Shown one piece after another: positions 50,903 to 62,110 of a stretch of 64,000 nt of DNA. Each line of letters starts with the position of its first letter. Position 1 is the stretch's first letter. The stretch is from Cellulomonas sp. (GTDB taxonomy: Bacteria; Actinomycetota; Actinomycetes; Actinomycetales; Cellulomonadaceae). A program made the translations under genes and the position numbers. Location of the stretch: NCBI RefSeq assembly GCF_015234515.1, contig NZ_JADGMY010000025.1:62001-126000 (forward strand). The letters run 5' to 3'. The notes beneath the pieces were generated by a model. It was not told the DNA's origin. It did no database searches and saw only the letters and a program-made list of their open reading frames with translations.

Positions 50903-53019
50903 AGCAGACGGGGCTGGACTACCACGCCCTGAACGCGATGCTCAACCTGTACGACGCGGACGGGAAGATCCAGTTCGACGCCGACCGGCAGGCCGCGCGG
51001 GAGTTCTTCCTGCAGCACGTCAACCAGAACACGGTCTTCTTCCACGACCTGGACGAGAAGCTCGACTACCTCGTCGAGAACCGGTACTACGACCCGGCGG
51101 TGCTCGCGCAGTACGACCGCGCGTTCATCAAGTCGCTCTTCCAGCACGCGTACTCGAAGAAGTTCCGCTTCCAGACGTTCCTCGGCGCGTTCAAGTACTA
51201 CACGTCGTACACGCTGAAGACGTTCGACGGCAAGCGGTACCTGGAGCGCTTCGAGGACCGCGTGTGCATGGTGGCGCTGTCCCTGGCCGAGGGTGACGAG
51301 GCCTTCGCGACCAACCTCGTCGACGAGATCGTCTCGGGCCGCTTCCAGCCCGCGACCCCGACGTTCCTCAACCTCGGCAAGGCGCAGCGCGGCGAGCCCG
51401 TCTCCTGCTTCCTGCTGCGCATCGAGGACAACATGGAGTCCATCGCGCGCGGCATCAACTCCGCGCTGCAGCTCTCCAAGCGCGGCGGCGGCGTGGCGCT
51501 GCTGCTCTCGAACATCCGCGAGCACGGTGCGCCCATCAAGCACATCGAGAACCAGTCCTCCGGCGTCATCCCCGTGATGAAGCTGCTCGAGGACTCGTTC
51601 AGCTACGCCAACCAGCTCGGTGCGCGTCAGGGCGCCGGCGCGGTGTACCTGCACGCGCACCACCCGGACATCTACCGCTTCCTCGACACCAAGCGCGAGA
51701 ACGCGGACGAGAAGATCCGCATCAAGACCCTGTCGCTCGGCGTCGTCATCCCGGACATCACGTTCGACCTGGCGAAGAAGAACGAGCCGATGTACCTCTT
51801 CTCGCCGTACGACGTCGAGCGCGTCTACGGCGTGCCGTTCGCCGACGTGAACGTCACCGAGAAGTACTACGAGATGGTCGACGACGCGCGGATCCGCAAG
51901 ACCAAGATCAACGCGCGCGAGTTCTTCCAGACCCTCGCGGAGATCCAGTTCGAGTCCGGCTACCCGTACGTCATGTTCGAGGACACGGTGAACCGGGCCA
52001 ACCCGATCGAGGGCAAGATCACGCACTCGAACCTGTGCTCGGAGATCCTGCAGGTCTCGACGCCGTCGACGTACAACGAGGACCTGTCCTACGCCGAGGT
52101 CGGCCGCGACATCTCCTGCAACCTGGGCTCGATGAACATCGCGCTGTCGATGGACTCCCCGGACCTGGGCAAGACCGTCGAGACCGCGATCCGCGCCCTG
52201 ACGGCCGTGTCGGACCAGACGAGCATCGAGTCGGTGCCGTCGATCAAGAAGGCCAACGCCGGCGGGCACGCCATCGGCCTGGGGCAGATGAACCTGCACG
52301 GGTACCTGGCGCGCGAGCGGATCTTCTACGGCTCCGACGAGGGCCTCGACTTCACGAACATCTACTTCTACACGGTCGCGTACCACGCGATCCGTGCGTC
52401 GAACCTGCTCGCGCAGGAGCGCGGCTCGTCGTTCTACGGGTTCGAGAAGTCGACGTACGCGACGGGCGAGTACTTCACCAAGTACGTCGAGAAGGAATGG
52501 AAGCCGCGCACCGCGCGCGTCCAGGCCCTGTTCGACGAGGCCGGGGTGCGCATCCCCACGCAGGACGACTGGCGTCTGCTGGCCGCGCTCGTCGCCGAGC
52601 ACGGCCTGTACAACCAGAACCTGCAGGCGGTCCCGCCGACCGGCTCGATCTCCTACATCAACCACTCGACGAGCTCGATCCACCCGATCGCGTCGAAGAT
52701 CGAGATCCGCAAGGAGGGCAAGATCGGGCGCGTCTACTACCCGGCGCCCTTCATGACCAACGACAACCTGGAGTACTACCAGGACGCGTACGAGATCGGC
52801 TTCGAGAAGGTCATCGACACGTACGCCGAGGCGACGCAGCACGTCGACCAGGGCCTGTCGCTCACGCTCTTCTTCAAGGACACCGCCACCACGCGCGACC
52901 TCAACCGGGCGCAGATCTACGCGTGGAAGAAGGGCATCAAGACGATCTACTACATCCGCCTGCGGCAGATGGCGCTGCAGGGGACTGAGGTGGAAAATTG
53001 CGTCAGCTGCATGCTGTGA
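50872..53019 (+). CDS. nrdE: Class Ib ribonucleotide reductase alpha subunit NrdE
   Basis: A 715-residue catalytic subunit, full length. Family landmarks include [20 protein letters not shown] near the start, the substrate-site cysteine regions ([18 protein letters not shown]), [28 protein letters not shown] and the C-terminal redox pair ENCVSCML that exchanges electrons with NrdH. The start is a TTG inside the end of nrdI; family members extend 10-25 residues before DYHALN, so a later start would be too short. Third codon positions are almost all G or C. Confidence 0.98.
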   Translation: MAATVTDTRVEQTGLDYHALNAMLNLYDADGKIQFDADRQAAREFFLQHVNQNTVFFHDLDEKLDYLVENRYYDPAVLAQYDRAFIKSLFQHAYSKKFRFQTFLGAFKYYTSYTLKTFDGKRYLERFEDRVCMVALSLAEGDEAFATNLVDEIVSGRFQPATPTFLNLGKAQRGEPVSCFLLRIEDNMESIARGINSALQLSKRGGGVALLLSNIREHGAPIKHIENQSSGVIPVMKLLEDSFSYANQLGARQGAGAVYLHAHHPDIYRFLDTKRENADEKIRIKTLSLGVVIPDITFDLAKKNEPMYLFSPYDVERVYGVPFADVNVTEKYYEMVDDARIRKTKINAREFFQTLAEIQFESGYPYVMFEDTVNRANPIEGKITHSNLCSEILQVSTPSTYNEDLSYAEVGRDISCNLGSMNIALSMDSPDLGKTVETAIRALTAVSDQTSIESVPSIKKANAGGHAIGLGQMNLHGYLARERIFYGSDEGLDFTNIYFYTVAYHAIRASNLLAQERGSSFYGFEKSTYATGEYFTKYVEKEWKPRTARVQALFDEAGVRIPTQDDWRLLAALVAEHGLYNQNLQAVPPTGSISYINHSTSSIHPIASKIEIRKEGKIGRVYYPAPFMTNDNLEYYQDAYEIGFEKVIDTYAEATQHVDQGLSLTLFFKDTATTRDLNRAQIYAWKKGIKTIYYIRLRQMALQGTEVENCVSCML

Positions 53020-53032
53020 CGGTCGCAGGGCG

Positions 53033-54804
<1,772 letters not shown>

Positions 54805-54822
54805 GTCCTGCCGGACGCCGCC

Positions 54823-54856
54823 GCGGCCCCCGTGACCTGCAGGTCACGGGGGCCGC
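54823..54856. terminator. Perfect 34-bp palindrome, nrd operon terminator
   Basis: GCGGCCCCCGTGACCTG followed by its exact reverse complement forms a 17-bp stem with essentially no loop, 18 bp after the nrdF stop. It can end transcription from both directions. Between it and the next gene (55078) nothing coding is seen. Confidence 0.85.
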
Positions 54857-55077
54857 GTCAGGTTCGCGCGAGGAGCTCTGAGCATCGGCATCGGTCCGCT
54901 CCGTGACGCGGTGCCCCGTGACGAGATCCACTCCGCGACCCATTGATTTGCGCTGGCGGAGTCACCCTCGCCCGCTGGACCTCGGTCACCTCCGCGACAC
55001 CGTCGCCGCTGCGCCCACCGCCAGTTGGTTGACGACCAGCAACTCGTGCAGAGCGAGCGGTCATCGATCGGCTCCAA

Positions 55078-55896
55078 CTACCCGGTGCTGAGCGCGTCGA
55101 GAAAGGCGAGCTGCTGTGCCGCCTGATCCGAACCTGCTGCCGTGTACACGACTATGCGCAGGTCCTCCTCCGAGTGGGCGAATACGTCGCAATCGAGGGT
55201 GACATCCCCGAGGACGGGATGGTGAACAGTCTTCTTCTCGACTCCAAAAGTCTGAGGCGCCGTCGATGCCCATCGTCGTGCGAAGTCTTCCGAGTCGCGT
55301 CGCATCTCCTCGACGAACCGACGGAACCGCACATCGTGCGGGTACCGACCATAAGAGATCAACAGGTCCGAGACTAACGTAGCCTTGAACCGTTCCCGGT
55401 GGCCCAGGTCCGGCAGTCGGTGGAGGCCGTCGCGGAGGAAAACCAACGCGACAAGGTTCTCACCGAGCTCGGACACGTTGGGGCCGTGGAGGGCAACCCA
55501 CATAGGATTTCTCGCGAGAAGAGTCCACGCAGCGTCGTAGACCGCGACCGGACAGCCGTGAAGCTGCCGGGTGATTCGCTGGACGCCCGCGGGGATGTGC
55601 TGGGAGATGAATTGCTGGCTCGGCGGATGGAGGCCGGCCGCGAGATACAAATGATCCCTGTCGTGCCGCGAGACCGAAAGTGCTCGGCACAGCGCCGCCA
55701 CCACCGCAGCAGACGGCCGGTCAGCACGCCCCTGTTCCATCTGCACCACATAGTCCACCGACAAGTTCGCCAGCGCGGCGACCTCTTCACGTCGTAATCC
55801 TGGAACCCTTCGCCGCCCCCCGGCCGGATATCCGACGTCCTCGGGCTGCGTGCGCTCACGAAGACCCCGAAGGGCCTTGGCTAATGGTGTCGGCAC
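55078..55896 (-). CDS. XRE-family regulator with MmyB-like ligand domain
   Basis: A 272-residue regulator. The HTH at the N-terminus (LRREEVAALANLSVDYVVQMEQG) is the characteristic XRE variant of the MmyB/MLTR family, with a preceding GRRRVPGLR. The C-terminal ~170 residues form the ligand-binding domain (YDAAWTLLARNPMWVALHG, then HPVLGDVTLDCDVF). In known members this domain binds fatty-acid-like ligands. It is divergent from the SnoaL-like gene at 56046 and probably regulates it; the 149-bp gap holds both promoters. Codon usage is noticeably less GC-biased than in the neighbours, suggesting acquisition. Confidence 0.93.
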   Translation of the reverse strand: MPTPLAKALRGLRERTQPEDVGYPAGGRRRVPGLRREEVAALANLSVDYVVQMEQGRADRPSAAVVAALCRALSVSRHDRDHLYLAAGLHPPSQQFISQHIPAGVQRITRQLHGCPVAVYDAAWTLLARNPMWVALHGPNVSELGENLVALVFLRDGLHRLPDLGHRERFKATLVSDLLISYGRYPHDVRFRRFVEEMRRDSEDFARRWASTAPQTFGVEKKTVHHPVLGDVTLDCDVFAHSEEDLRIVVYTAAGSDQAAQQLAFLDALSTG

Positions 55897-56045
55897 CCCA
55901 CTATCCTCCCCGCGCGCTTCAGAAGGGTGGTGCTGACAGTACCACGACCCTGCGTGCCTTCCTCGCCTCTGGGAAGCGTCATAGCTTTCTCGACAACGAG
56001 CGGCACCCCCTCCGAGGTGTCGCCGTCCACTCCAAAGGAATGCAC

Positions 56046-56492
56046 ATGACGAACACGCAGCTCACCGCACTGCAGTTGGCCCAGCAGTTCATGAACGCCT
56101 TCGCGGGTCGCAATCCCGAAGCGGCGGCCGCGCTCCTCGCTGAGGACGCCACCCTGACGATTGCACTGGGGATCGATGGCTCTCCCACCCCCTGGTACTT
56201 CTTCGACGGACAGACGCAGGTCCGCGGATACATCGAGGCGGTGGCAGCCAAGTTCGATCGGGTCGCGTTCCTCGATCAGGAGTGGCACGCCAGCATGGAC
56301 GGTCGCACTGCGTTCATGGAGGCACGCGGTGACATCCTGTCATCCGCGGAAGGGCTCGAGTACCGCAACGTGTACGTGTTCAAGATCGAGGTCAGCGATG
56401 GCCTTGTCGCCCGCGTCACCGAGTACGCGAACCCGGTCACCTACGCCAACCTCGGCATCAAGGACAGCGAGACCGAGGCCGCAGCTCGCTGA
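56046..56492 (+). CDS. SnoaL-like / NTF2-fold protein
   Basis: A 148-residue protein of the nuclear-transport-factor-2 fold. An N-terminal helix (LQLAQQFMNAFAGRNPEAAAALLAEDA) is followed by strands containing FFDGQTQVRGYIEAVAAKF and YVFKIEVSDGLVARVTEYAN. The fold serves polyketide cyclases, isomerases and many proteins without enzymatic role. An AAAGGA Shine-Dalgarno favours the ATG of MTNTQL over an ATG two codons before it. It is likely controlled by the divergent MmyB-like regulator. Confidence 0.88.
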   Translation: MTNTQLTALQLAQQFMNAFAGRNPEAAAALLAEDATLTIALGIDGSPTPWYFFDGQTQVRGYIEAVAAKFDRVAFLDQEWHASMDGRTAFMEARGDILSSAEGLEYRNVYVFKIEVSDGLVARVTEYANPVTYANLGIKDSETEAAAR

Positions 56493-56594
56493 CGCAGTGA
56501 GCCTTGTGAGTGTGACCCCAGACCGAGCACACCTTCGGCCTGGGGTCACACCACCCGCATGGACTGCGCGGCTCTCCACCTGCAGGATCGGCGG

Positions 56595-56683
56595 CTCCTG
56601 CCGTTGTTCACGCTCCTCGACCCGACGACAGCTCCCTCTCGGAGTGGACGGCGGACGACGGGCGCTCGGTCGAGGTCGGCTGA
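56595..56683 (+). pseudogene. Decayed fragment of a sulfurtransferase gene
   Basis: The DNA CTGCCGTTGTTCACGCTCCT, then ...TCTCGGAGTGGACGGCGGA and a terminal GTCGAGGTCGGCTGA, repeats two separated parts of the sulfurtransferase gene at 58394 (LPLFTLLDP near residue 219, and SLSEWTADxRRxVDVG at its end). About 170 bp are deleted between them. It is a short relic of a tandem copy. Confidence 0.75.
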
Positions 56684-56789
56684 GCCTGTTGCCGGGGTCC
56701 CGGTCGCCTCGCGGTGCGCCAGGGCGACGCCCGACCTCGGGCCCGGTGGCGAGGATGGCGCGCCGGTGCCTCGCCACCGGACGCGGGCG

Positions 56790-57650
56790 TCAGAACGTTC
56801 CGCGCCAGTCCCGGATCGACGCGGCCACCTCGCCGAGGTGCGTCTCGAGCAGGAAGTGCCCCGCGTCGAGCAGCTCGACCCGCGCGCCGGGCGCGTCCCG
56901 CAGGAACGCCTCGGCGCCGGCCGCCGCGAAGATCTCGTCGTTGCGGCCCCAGATGGCGAGCACCGGGACGCCGGACGTGCGGAGCCAGTCGTGCAGCGCG
57001 GGGTAGAGGTCGCGGTTGCTCGCGTAGTCGCGGAAGAGGTCCAGCTGGACGAGGTCCTGGCCGGGTCGCTCCAGCAGCGTGATGTCGTGCTCCCAGGCGT
57101 CGGGGTCGACCAGTGTCGGATCCGGCACGCCGTGCGTGTACTGCCACTCGACCGCCGCCCGACCCAGCGCGGGGCGCAGCGCGTCCCGGGTGCTCGCCGT
57201 GCGGTGCGCCGCGTCCGCCCAGATCGGCTCCCAGAAGTCCGGGACGAAGCCCTCCTCGTACGCGTTGCCGTTCTGCGAGATGACGCCCTCGACGGCGGTG
57301 GGGTCGGCCAGTGCGAGGCGCCAGGCGATCGGTGCGCCGTAGTCCTGGACGTACACGGTGTACCGCTCGACGCCGAGTGCCTTGACGAACGCGGCGGTCA
57401 CGTCGGCGAGGGCGTCGAAGGTGTAGTCGAAGTCCTCGGCGGACGGTGCCGACGAGCGGCCGAACCCGATGTGGTCCGGGGCGATGACGCGGTACGTGTC
57501 CGACAGGGCCGGGATGAGGTGGCGGAACATGTGCGAGCTCGTCGGGTACCCGTGCAGGAGCAGGATCACCGGGGCGTCCTGCGGCCCCGCCTCGCGGTAG
57601 AACACCTCGAGCCCGCTGACGGTGACGGTGCGGTGGTGCGTCCGGAACAT
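56790..57650 (-). CDS. Haloalkane dehalogenase-like / epoxide hydrolase-like alpha/beta-hydrolase
   Basis: A 286-residue alpha/beta-hydrolase. The oxyanion region is LLHGYPTSSHMFRHL, the nucleophile Asp is in VQDYGAPIAWRLA, the acid strand is AIWGRNDEIF and the catalytic His is in LLDAGHFLLETH. An Asp nucleophile with this layout fits the haloalkane dehalogenase/epoxide hydrolase group. The halide-binding Trp next to the Asp is replaced by Tyr, so dehalogenation is doubtful. It is transcribed divergently from the CGNR regulator gene across ~100 bp containing an inverted repeat. Confidence 0.9.
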   Translation of the reverse strand: MFRTHHRTVTVSGLEVFYREAGPQDAPVILLLHGYPTSSHMFRHLIPALSDTYRVIAPDHIGFGRSSAPSAEDFDYTFDALADVTAAFVKALGVERYTVYVQDYGAPIAWRLALADPTAVEGVISQNGNAYEEGFVPDFWEPIWADAAHRTASTRDALRPALGRAAVEWQYTHGVPDPTLVDPDAWEHDITLLERPGQDLVQLDLFRDYASNRDLYPALHDWLRTSGVPVLAIWGRNDEIFAAAGAEAFLRDAPGARVELLDAGHFLLETHLGEVAASIRDWRGTF

Positions 57651-57651
57651 G

Positions 57652-57683
57652 GCTAACCCCTAACAGTTGAGTAAGTGGTTAGC
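57652..57683. promoter_or_regulatory. Inverted repeat in the divergent hydrolase/CGNR promoter
   Basis: GCTAACC and GGTTAGC form a 7-bp inverted repeat with an 18-bp AT-richer spacer, beginning 2 bp upstream of the hydrolase start codon. It is a candidate operator for the CGNR regulator. The promoter itself is not resolved. Confidence 0.5.
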
Positions 57684-57753
57684 GGACCGTAGCATCGGGT
57701 CGTGACGTCGGCAACGGTCGACGTGGAGCCGGTGGGCGTTGGAGGGTGGGGGG

Positions 57754-58254
57754 ATGGTGGAGGACGAGGACCTGCTGCTGGCGGTGCTCAACAGCAGCCC
57801 TGTCGTCGACGGCGCGGTCACCGAACAGCTCGAGGGAGCGGCGGGGCGCGAGCTCCTCGCCTGCTTCGGGGGAGCGGGATCGGCGTCCGAGCTGGCGAGC
57901 GTCCGGCGAGCCCGTGCTGCCCTGCACGCGGTGATCCGGGGGCAGGGCGACGCGCAGGAGCAGCTGGCCGCGGTGCTCCGCAACGCCTCTCTCGTGCCGG
58001 AGGTGACGGCGACGGGCGTCCGGTGGGAGCTCAGTGCCCCGGCGGACGAGCGGCTCGCGGCGCGCGCTGTCATGGCCTGGTCGCGGGTCCAGCAGCAGCT
58101 GCCCGGGCGCCTGCGCCCGTGCGCGAACGACGAGTGCAACCTGTTCCTGGTGGACCACAGCCGTCCCGGCACCGCGAAGTGGTGCTCCATGGCGGTGTGC
58201 GGCAACCGGATGAAGGTCCGCAGCCACGCGGAGCGCGCCCGCCGCGGGGCGTGA
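57754..58254 (+). CDS. CGNR zinc-finger (ABATE-domain) transcriptional regulator
   Basis: A 166-residue protein. The N-terminal ABATE domain is helical (LLLAVLNSSPVVDGAV). The C-terminal zinc finger is LRPCANDECNLFLVDHS followed by KWCSMAVCGNRMKVRSH, giving the four Cys and the CGNR signature. These proteins regulate nearby, often divergent, genes; here the target would be the hydrolase gene at 56790. The ATG at MVEDEDLL is used; a TTG five codons upstream is possible. Confidence 0.93.
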   Translation: MVEDEDLLLAVLNSSPVVDGAVTEQLEGAAGRELLACFGGAGSASELASVRRARAALHAVIRGQGDAQEQLAAVLRNASLVPEVTATGVRWELSAPADERLAARAVMAWSRVQQQLPGRLRPCANDECNLFLVDHSRPGTAKWCSMAVCGNRMKVRSHAERARRGA

Positions 58255-58393
58255 GCAGTCAGGCTTCGGCCTGCACCAGCCGCTCCGCGTCACGGCGCGT
58301 TCGCTCGTGGACGTGACCGTTGCACTCCCGGTCGTCTACCGATTCGCGTAGCGTCGAGGAGACGCCGACTCGACCTCTCCGAGGAGACCGCAC

Positions 58394-59290
58394 ATGGCAC
58401 CCGCTCTGCCCGCCCTCCTCACTCCTGAGGCCCTGCACGCCGCACTCACCGCGAGCACCGTGCCCCTGCTCGTGCTCGACGCCTCCGCCGCGCTCGCCAC
58501 GCACGGCGAGGCTGAGCCGTACACCGCGGAGCCGCTGAGGGAGCAGTACCTCGAGGCGCACGTGCCCGGGGCCGCATTCGTCGACGTGACGCACGAGCTG
58601 TCGGACACCAGCGCCCCGCAGCTGTTCACCGTGCCGTCGCCCGAGGTGCTCGCGGCGGCGTTCGGCGCGCTCGGGGTCGGGGACGACACGCACGTCGTCG
58701 TCTACGACACCGTCGGCTCCGCGTGGGCGACCCGCGTGTGGTGGCTGCTGCGCTGGCTCGGGCACGACGAGGTCTCCGTGCTCGACGGTGGGCTGGCTAC
58801 CTGGCAGGCGGCCGGGTTCGCCGTCGCGTCCGGCGCGGCCGACGACGAGGCCGCACGTGCGACGCCCGCGACGCTGACGCCGCGTGAGCGTCCGGAGCTG
58901 CTGGCGACGCTGCCGCAGGTCGAGCAGATCTCGTCCGGGGCCGTCGGGGGCCGGCTGGTCAACGCCCTCGACCCCGCGACGTTCCGCGGCGAGCAGGAGG
59001 TCAGCCCGTACCCCCGCCGCGGCCGCATCCCCGGGAGCCTCAACCTGCCGCTGTTCACGCTCCTCGACCCGGAGACCGGCCAGTTCCTGCCCGCCGACGA
59101 GCTCCGCGACCGGCTGCAGGCCGGCGGTGTGCTCGACTCCGGGGGTGCCGTGACCTACTGCGGCGGCGGCATCGCCGCGACCGTGCCCGCGTTCGCGGCG
59201 TTCGTCACCGCCGGCGCCGAGGTCGCGGTCTACGACGGGTCGCTCTCGGAGTGGACCGCCGACGAGCGGCGGCCGGTCGACGTCGGGTGA
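58394..59290 (+). CDS. Sulfurtransferase with tandem rhodanese domains
   Basis: A 298-residue thiosulfate/3-mercaptopyruvate sulfurtransferase-like protein. The first rhodanese domain is non-catalytic (EAHVPGAAFVDVTHEL, VVVYDTVGSAWATRVWW). The second carries the active-site Cys in VTYCGGGIAATV, preceded by RIPGSLNLPLFTLLDP. The loop CGGGIAAT differs from the CG(S/G)GVTA of mercaptopyruvate enzymes, so substrate preference is uncertain. It is coupled by GTGA overlap to the next hydrolase gene. A relic of a second copy lies at 56595. Confidence 0.93.
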   Translation: MAPALPALLTPEALHAALTASTVPLLVLDASAALATHGEAEPYTAEPLREQYLEAHVPGAAFVDVTHELSDTSAPQLFTVPSPEVLAAAFGALGVGDDTHVVVYDTVGSAWATRVWWLLRWLGHDEVSVLDGGLATWQAAGFAVASGAADDEAARATPATLTPRERPELLATLPQVEQISSGAVGGRLVNALDPATFRGEQEVSPYPRRGRIPGSLNLPLFTLLDPETGQFLPADELRDRLQAGGVLDSGGAVTYCGGGIAATVPAFAAFVTAGAEVAVYDGSLSEWTADERRPVDVG

Positions 59291-60159
59291 GCGAGGGCCC
59301 TGACGCGGGCCGGATCGCCTTCGCCGGAGCGGACGGCACCGCGCTGGTCGGGCACCTGACCGGTGCGGGGGAGCCCCTCGTGTGCGTGCCCGGCGGCCCG
59401 ATGCAGGCATCGAGGTACCTAGGCGATCTCGGCGGGCTGGCGTCGCGTCGGTCCATGCTCCTGCTGGACCTGCGCGGCACGGGCGGCTCGGACGCGCCGA
59501 ACGACCCCACCACCTACCGCTGCGACCGCCAGGTCGACGACCTCGAGGCGCTGCGTACGCGGCTGGGTGTCGACCACGTCGACCTGCTCGCCCACTCGGC
59601 AGGCGCGGCCGTCGCGGTCCTGTACGCGGTGCGGTACCCCGAGCGGGTCCGCACCCTCGTGCTCGTGACGCCGAGCCCGCGGGCGGTGGGCGTCGCGGTC
59701 GCCGATGCGGACCGTCGCGCGGTGGCGGGTCGTCGTCGTGCGGAGCCCTGGTTCCCCGCGGCGTGGGCCGCGTTCGAGCGCATCTGGTCCGGTGACGCCA
59801 GGCCCCCCGACGCGGACGCGATCACGCCGTTCCTCCACGGGCGCTGGGACGACGAGCGCCGCGCCCTGCTCCCGGCGCTCGACGCGGGGCGCAACGACGC
59901 AGCGGCGACCGCCTACTACCCCGACGACCTCGACGTCGACGGCACCCGGGCCGGCCTCGCCGCCGTGCGCGCCCCCGTCCTGCTGCTCGCGGGCGAGCGC
60001 GACGTCGCGCTGCCGCCGGACCGCGCGGCCGACTACGCGGCCGTCTTCCCGCGAGTCACGCTCGCCGTGCAGCCCGGCGCAGGCCACTACCCCTGGCTCG
60101 ACGACCCCGCCTGGTTCGTTCGTGCGGTGGGTGCGCACCTCGACGACCGGGGCTCCTGA
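59287..60159 (+). CDS. Alpha/beta-hydrolase (Ser nucleophile)
   Basis: A 290-residue alpha/beta-hydrolase of the proline-iminopeptidase-like group. The oxyanion region is CVPGGPMQASRYL, the nucleophile elbow is LAHSAGAAVAVLYA, the acid is in LLLAGERDVALPP and the His is in QPGAGHYPWLDDP. Asp-Arg-rich text LLLDLRGTGGSDAP follows the second strand as in this group. The GTG overlaps the sulfurtransferase stop by 4 bp. The substrate is unknown. Confidence 0.9.
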   Translation: MSEGPDAGRIAFAGADGTALVGHLTGAGEPLVCVPGGPMQASRYLGDLGGLASRRSMLLLDLRGTGGSDAPNDPTTYRCDRQVDDLEALRTRLGVDHVDLLAHSAGAAVAVLYAVRYPERVRTLVLVTPSPRAVGVAVADADRRAVAGRRRAEPWFPAAWAAFERIWSGDARPPDADAITPFLHGRWDDERRALLPALDAGRNDAAATAYYPDDLDVDGTRAGLAAVRAPVLLLAGERDVALPPDRAADYAAVFPRVTLAVQPGAGHYPWLDDPAWFVRAVGAHLDDRGS

Positions 60160-60386
60160 ACCCCACTGACGACGACGAGACCACGTCCGCGTTCCGCCTG
60201 CCGCTTCGCAGGTGGCGGGCACGCAGGCGGGCCTTTGGTCCTGCGGATCCACGTCGTGCGCTGTCGATGCCACTGGTGCGCGGCCCGCCCGGTCGTTTCG
60301 CACCGGGACGCTCGTCGACCCCTGTCGACGGCGCCGGCCGCGCACGGGTCGGGCACCGGCGCCCGGCCTCGCGGAGGAGGTGTGAC

Positions 60387-62021
60387 GTGGAGTTCGACCA
60401 CACGTACGACGTCGTCGTCGTCGGCACGGGAGGGGCGGGGCTCGCGACGGCGATGGGTGCCGTCGACGAGGGCCTGTCCGTGCTACTGCTGGAGAGCACG
60501 GACAAGTGGGGTGGCTCGACGGCGATGTCGGGCGGTGGCATGTGGCTGCCGAACAACCCGCTCATGGCCCGTGCGGGGGCGGCCGACTCCCGCGAGGACG
60601 CGCTCGCGTACCTCGAGGCGACGGTCGGCGACGAGGGTCGTGCGGCGTCCCGTGCCCGCAAGGAGGCGTTCGTCGACGGCGTCGAGGACCTGGTGACGAC
60701 CGCGGAGAAGAACGGGGTGGTGTTCGCGCGGGCCGCGGACTACCCCGACTACTACCCGGAGCTGCCCGGCGGGCGGATCGGGCGGGCGATCGAGGTCAAG
60801 CCGCTGGACTCCAAGCTGCTCGGCTCGTGGTGGAAGTCGCTGCGCGGTGCGATCCCGCTGCCGGCCAAGACGGACGACGTGTGGCTGCTCGGCCGCGCCT
60901 GGTCGACCCCGAGCGGGATGGTCCGCGGTGCGCAGGTCGTGTTCCGGATCCTCGGCGGTGTGGTCACGGGCAAGCGGCTCGTGGGCATCGGCAACGCCTT
61001 CGCCACCGCGTTCGGGCACGCGGTGCTCGTGAAGCACCAGGTGCCGCTGTGGCTCGACAGCCCTCTGGAGGACCTGGTCGTCGTCGACGGCCGTGTCGCT
61101 GGCGTCCGGGTGTCCCGCGACGGCAAGGAGGTCACGGTGGGTGCGCGCCGCGGCGTCATGATCGCGGCGGGCGGGTTCGACGCGAACTCGCAGTGGCGGC
61201 GGGAGCACCACGGCATCGAGCACGCGACGTCGGGCAACCCGGGGAACATCGGCGCGGCGATCGAGATCGCGCAGCGCAACGGCGCGGACCTGGAGCTCAT
61301 GGACGACGCGTGGTGGGGGGCGTCGGTCGCGCCCGTGGCGGGCGGTGCGCCGTCGTTCATCGTCGGGGAGCGGTCGATGCCGTACTCGATCATGGTGGAC
61401 AAGGCCGGGGCGCGGTTCGCCAACGAGTCGGAGTCGTACGTCGACCTCGGTCACCACATGCTCGAGCACGACAAGGGCGTCGGTCCGTACTGGCTCGTCG
61501 CGGACGCACGCCACGCGCGGCGCTACCTGCGGACGTTCGCGCTGGACCCGCGCGCGAACCGTGCGATGACCGAGCAGGGGATCACGGTGAAGGCCCGGAC
61601 CCTGGCGGAGCTCGCCGACGCGACCGGCATGGACCCCGAGACCCTGCGCGCCACCGTCGCCCGGTTCAACGGGTTCACCCGTGCCGGCATCGACGGCGAC
61701 TTCGCTCGCGGGAACTCCGCGTACGACCGCTACTACGGTGACCCGACGGTCCACCCGAACCCGAACCTGGGCCCGATCGAGAAGGGCCCGTTCACGGCGT
61801 TCCGCGTCGTCCTGGGTGACCTGGGCACCAAGGGCGGCATCGTCACGGACGAGCGGGCGCGGGCGCTGCGCGCGGACGGCTCGGTGATCGAGGGCCTGTA
61901 CGCGGCGGGCAACGTGTCGGCCTCCGTGATGGGCCGCACCTACCCCGGTCCGGGCTCGACGATCGGTCCGGCGGCCGTGTTCGGTCTGGTGGCCGCCCGG
62001 GACATGGCGACCCGCGGCTGA
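60387..62021 (+). CDS. FAD-dependent 3-ketosteroid-delta1-dehydrogenase-like oxidoreductase
   Basis: A 544-residue flavoprotein of the KstD/fumarate-reductase group. The FAD-binding loop is VVVVGTGGAGLATAMGAVDEG followed by LLLES; a second FAD segment IAAGGFDAN and the C-terminal GLYAAGNVSASVMGRTYPGPG with STIGPA match KstD, including the Tyr and Gly of Y-P-G-x-G that form the active site. These enzymes introduce a C1-C2 double bond into 3-oxosteroids. No other steroid catabolism genes are near, so a broader substrate range is possible. The GTG follows GGAGGAGG at 6 bp. Confidence 0.88.
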   Translation: MEFDHTYDVVVVGTGGAGLATAMGAVDEGLSVLLLESTDKWGGSTAMSGGGMWLPNNPLMARAGAADSREDALAYLEATVGDEGRAASRARKEAFVDGVEDLVTTAEKNGVVFARAADYPDYYPELPGGRIGRAIEVKPLDSKLLGSWWKSLRGAIPLPAKTDDVWLLGRAWSTPSGMVRGAQVVFRILGGVVTGKRLVGIGNAFATAFGHAVLVKHQVPLWLDSPLEDLVVVDGRVAGVRVSRDGKEVTVGARRGVMIAAGGFDANSQWRREHHGIEHATSGNPGNIGAAIEIAQRNGADLELMDDAWWGASVAPVAGGAPSFIVGERSMPYSIMVDKAGARFANESESYVDLGHHMLEHDKGVGPYWLVADARHARRYLRTFALDPRANRAMTEQGITVKARTLAELADATGMDPETLRATVARFNGFTRAGIDGDFARGNSAYDRYYGDPTVHPNPNLGPIEKGPFTAFRVVLGDLGTKGGIVTDERARALRADGSVIEGLYAAGNVSASVMGRTYPGPGSTIGPAAVFGLVAARDMATRG

Positions 62022-62030
62022 CGTGTCCGA

Positions 62031-62069
62031 GGGTGAGGGCGTGGGCCGGTGCGGCCCACGCCCTCACCC
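62031..62069. terminator. Bidirectional terminator hairpin
   Basis: GGGTGAGGGCGTGGGCC and its exact complement GGCCCACGCCCTCACCC form a 17-bp stem around GGTGC, between the convergent KstD-like and Clp-N genes. It probably ends transcription from both sides. Confidence 0.85.
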
Positions 62070-62110
62070 CTGCGTCGGTGGTCGGGGGTGTCGACGGCGG
62101 GCCGTGCGAC

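Noticed and set aside
50668..52842. Long antisense frame opposite nrdE (724 codons)
   Set aside because: Same effect of codon bias; the nrdE sense protein is full length and conserved.
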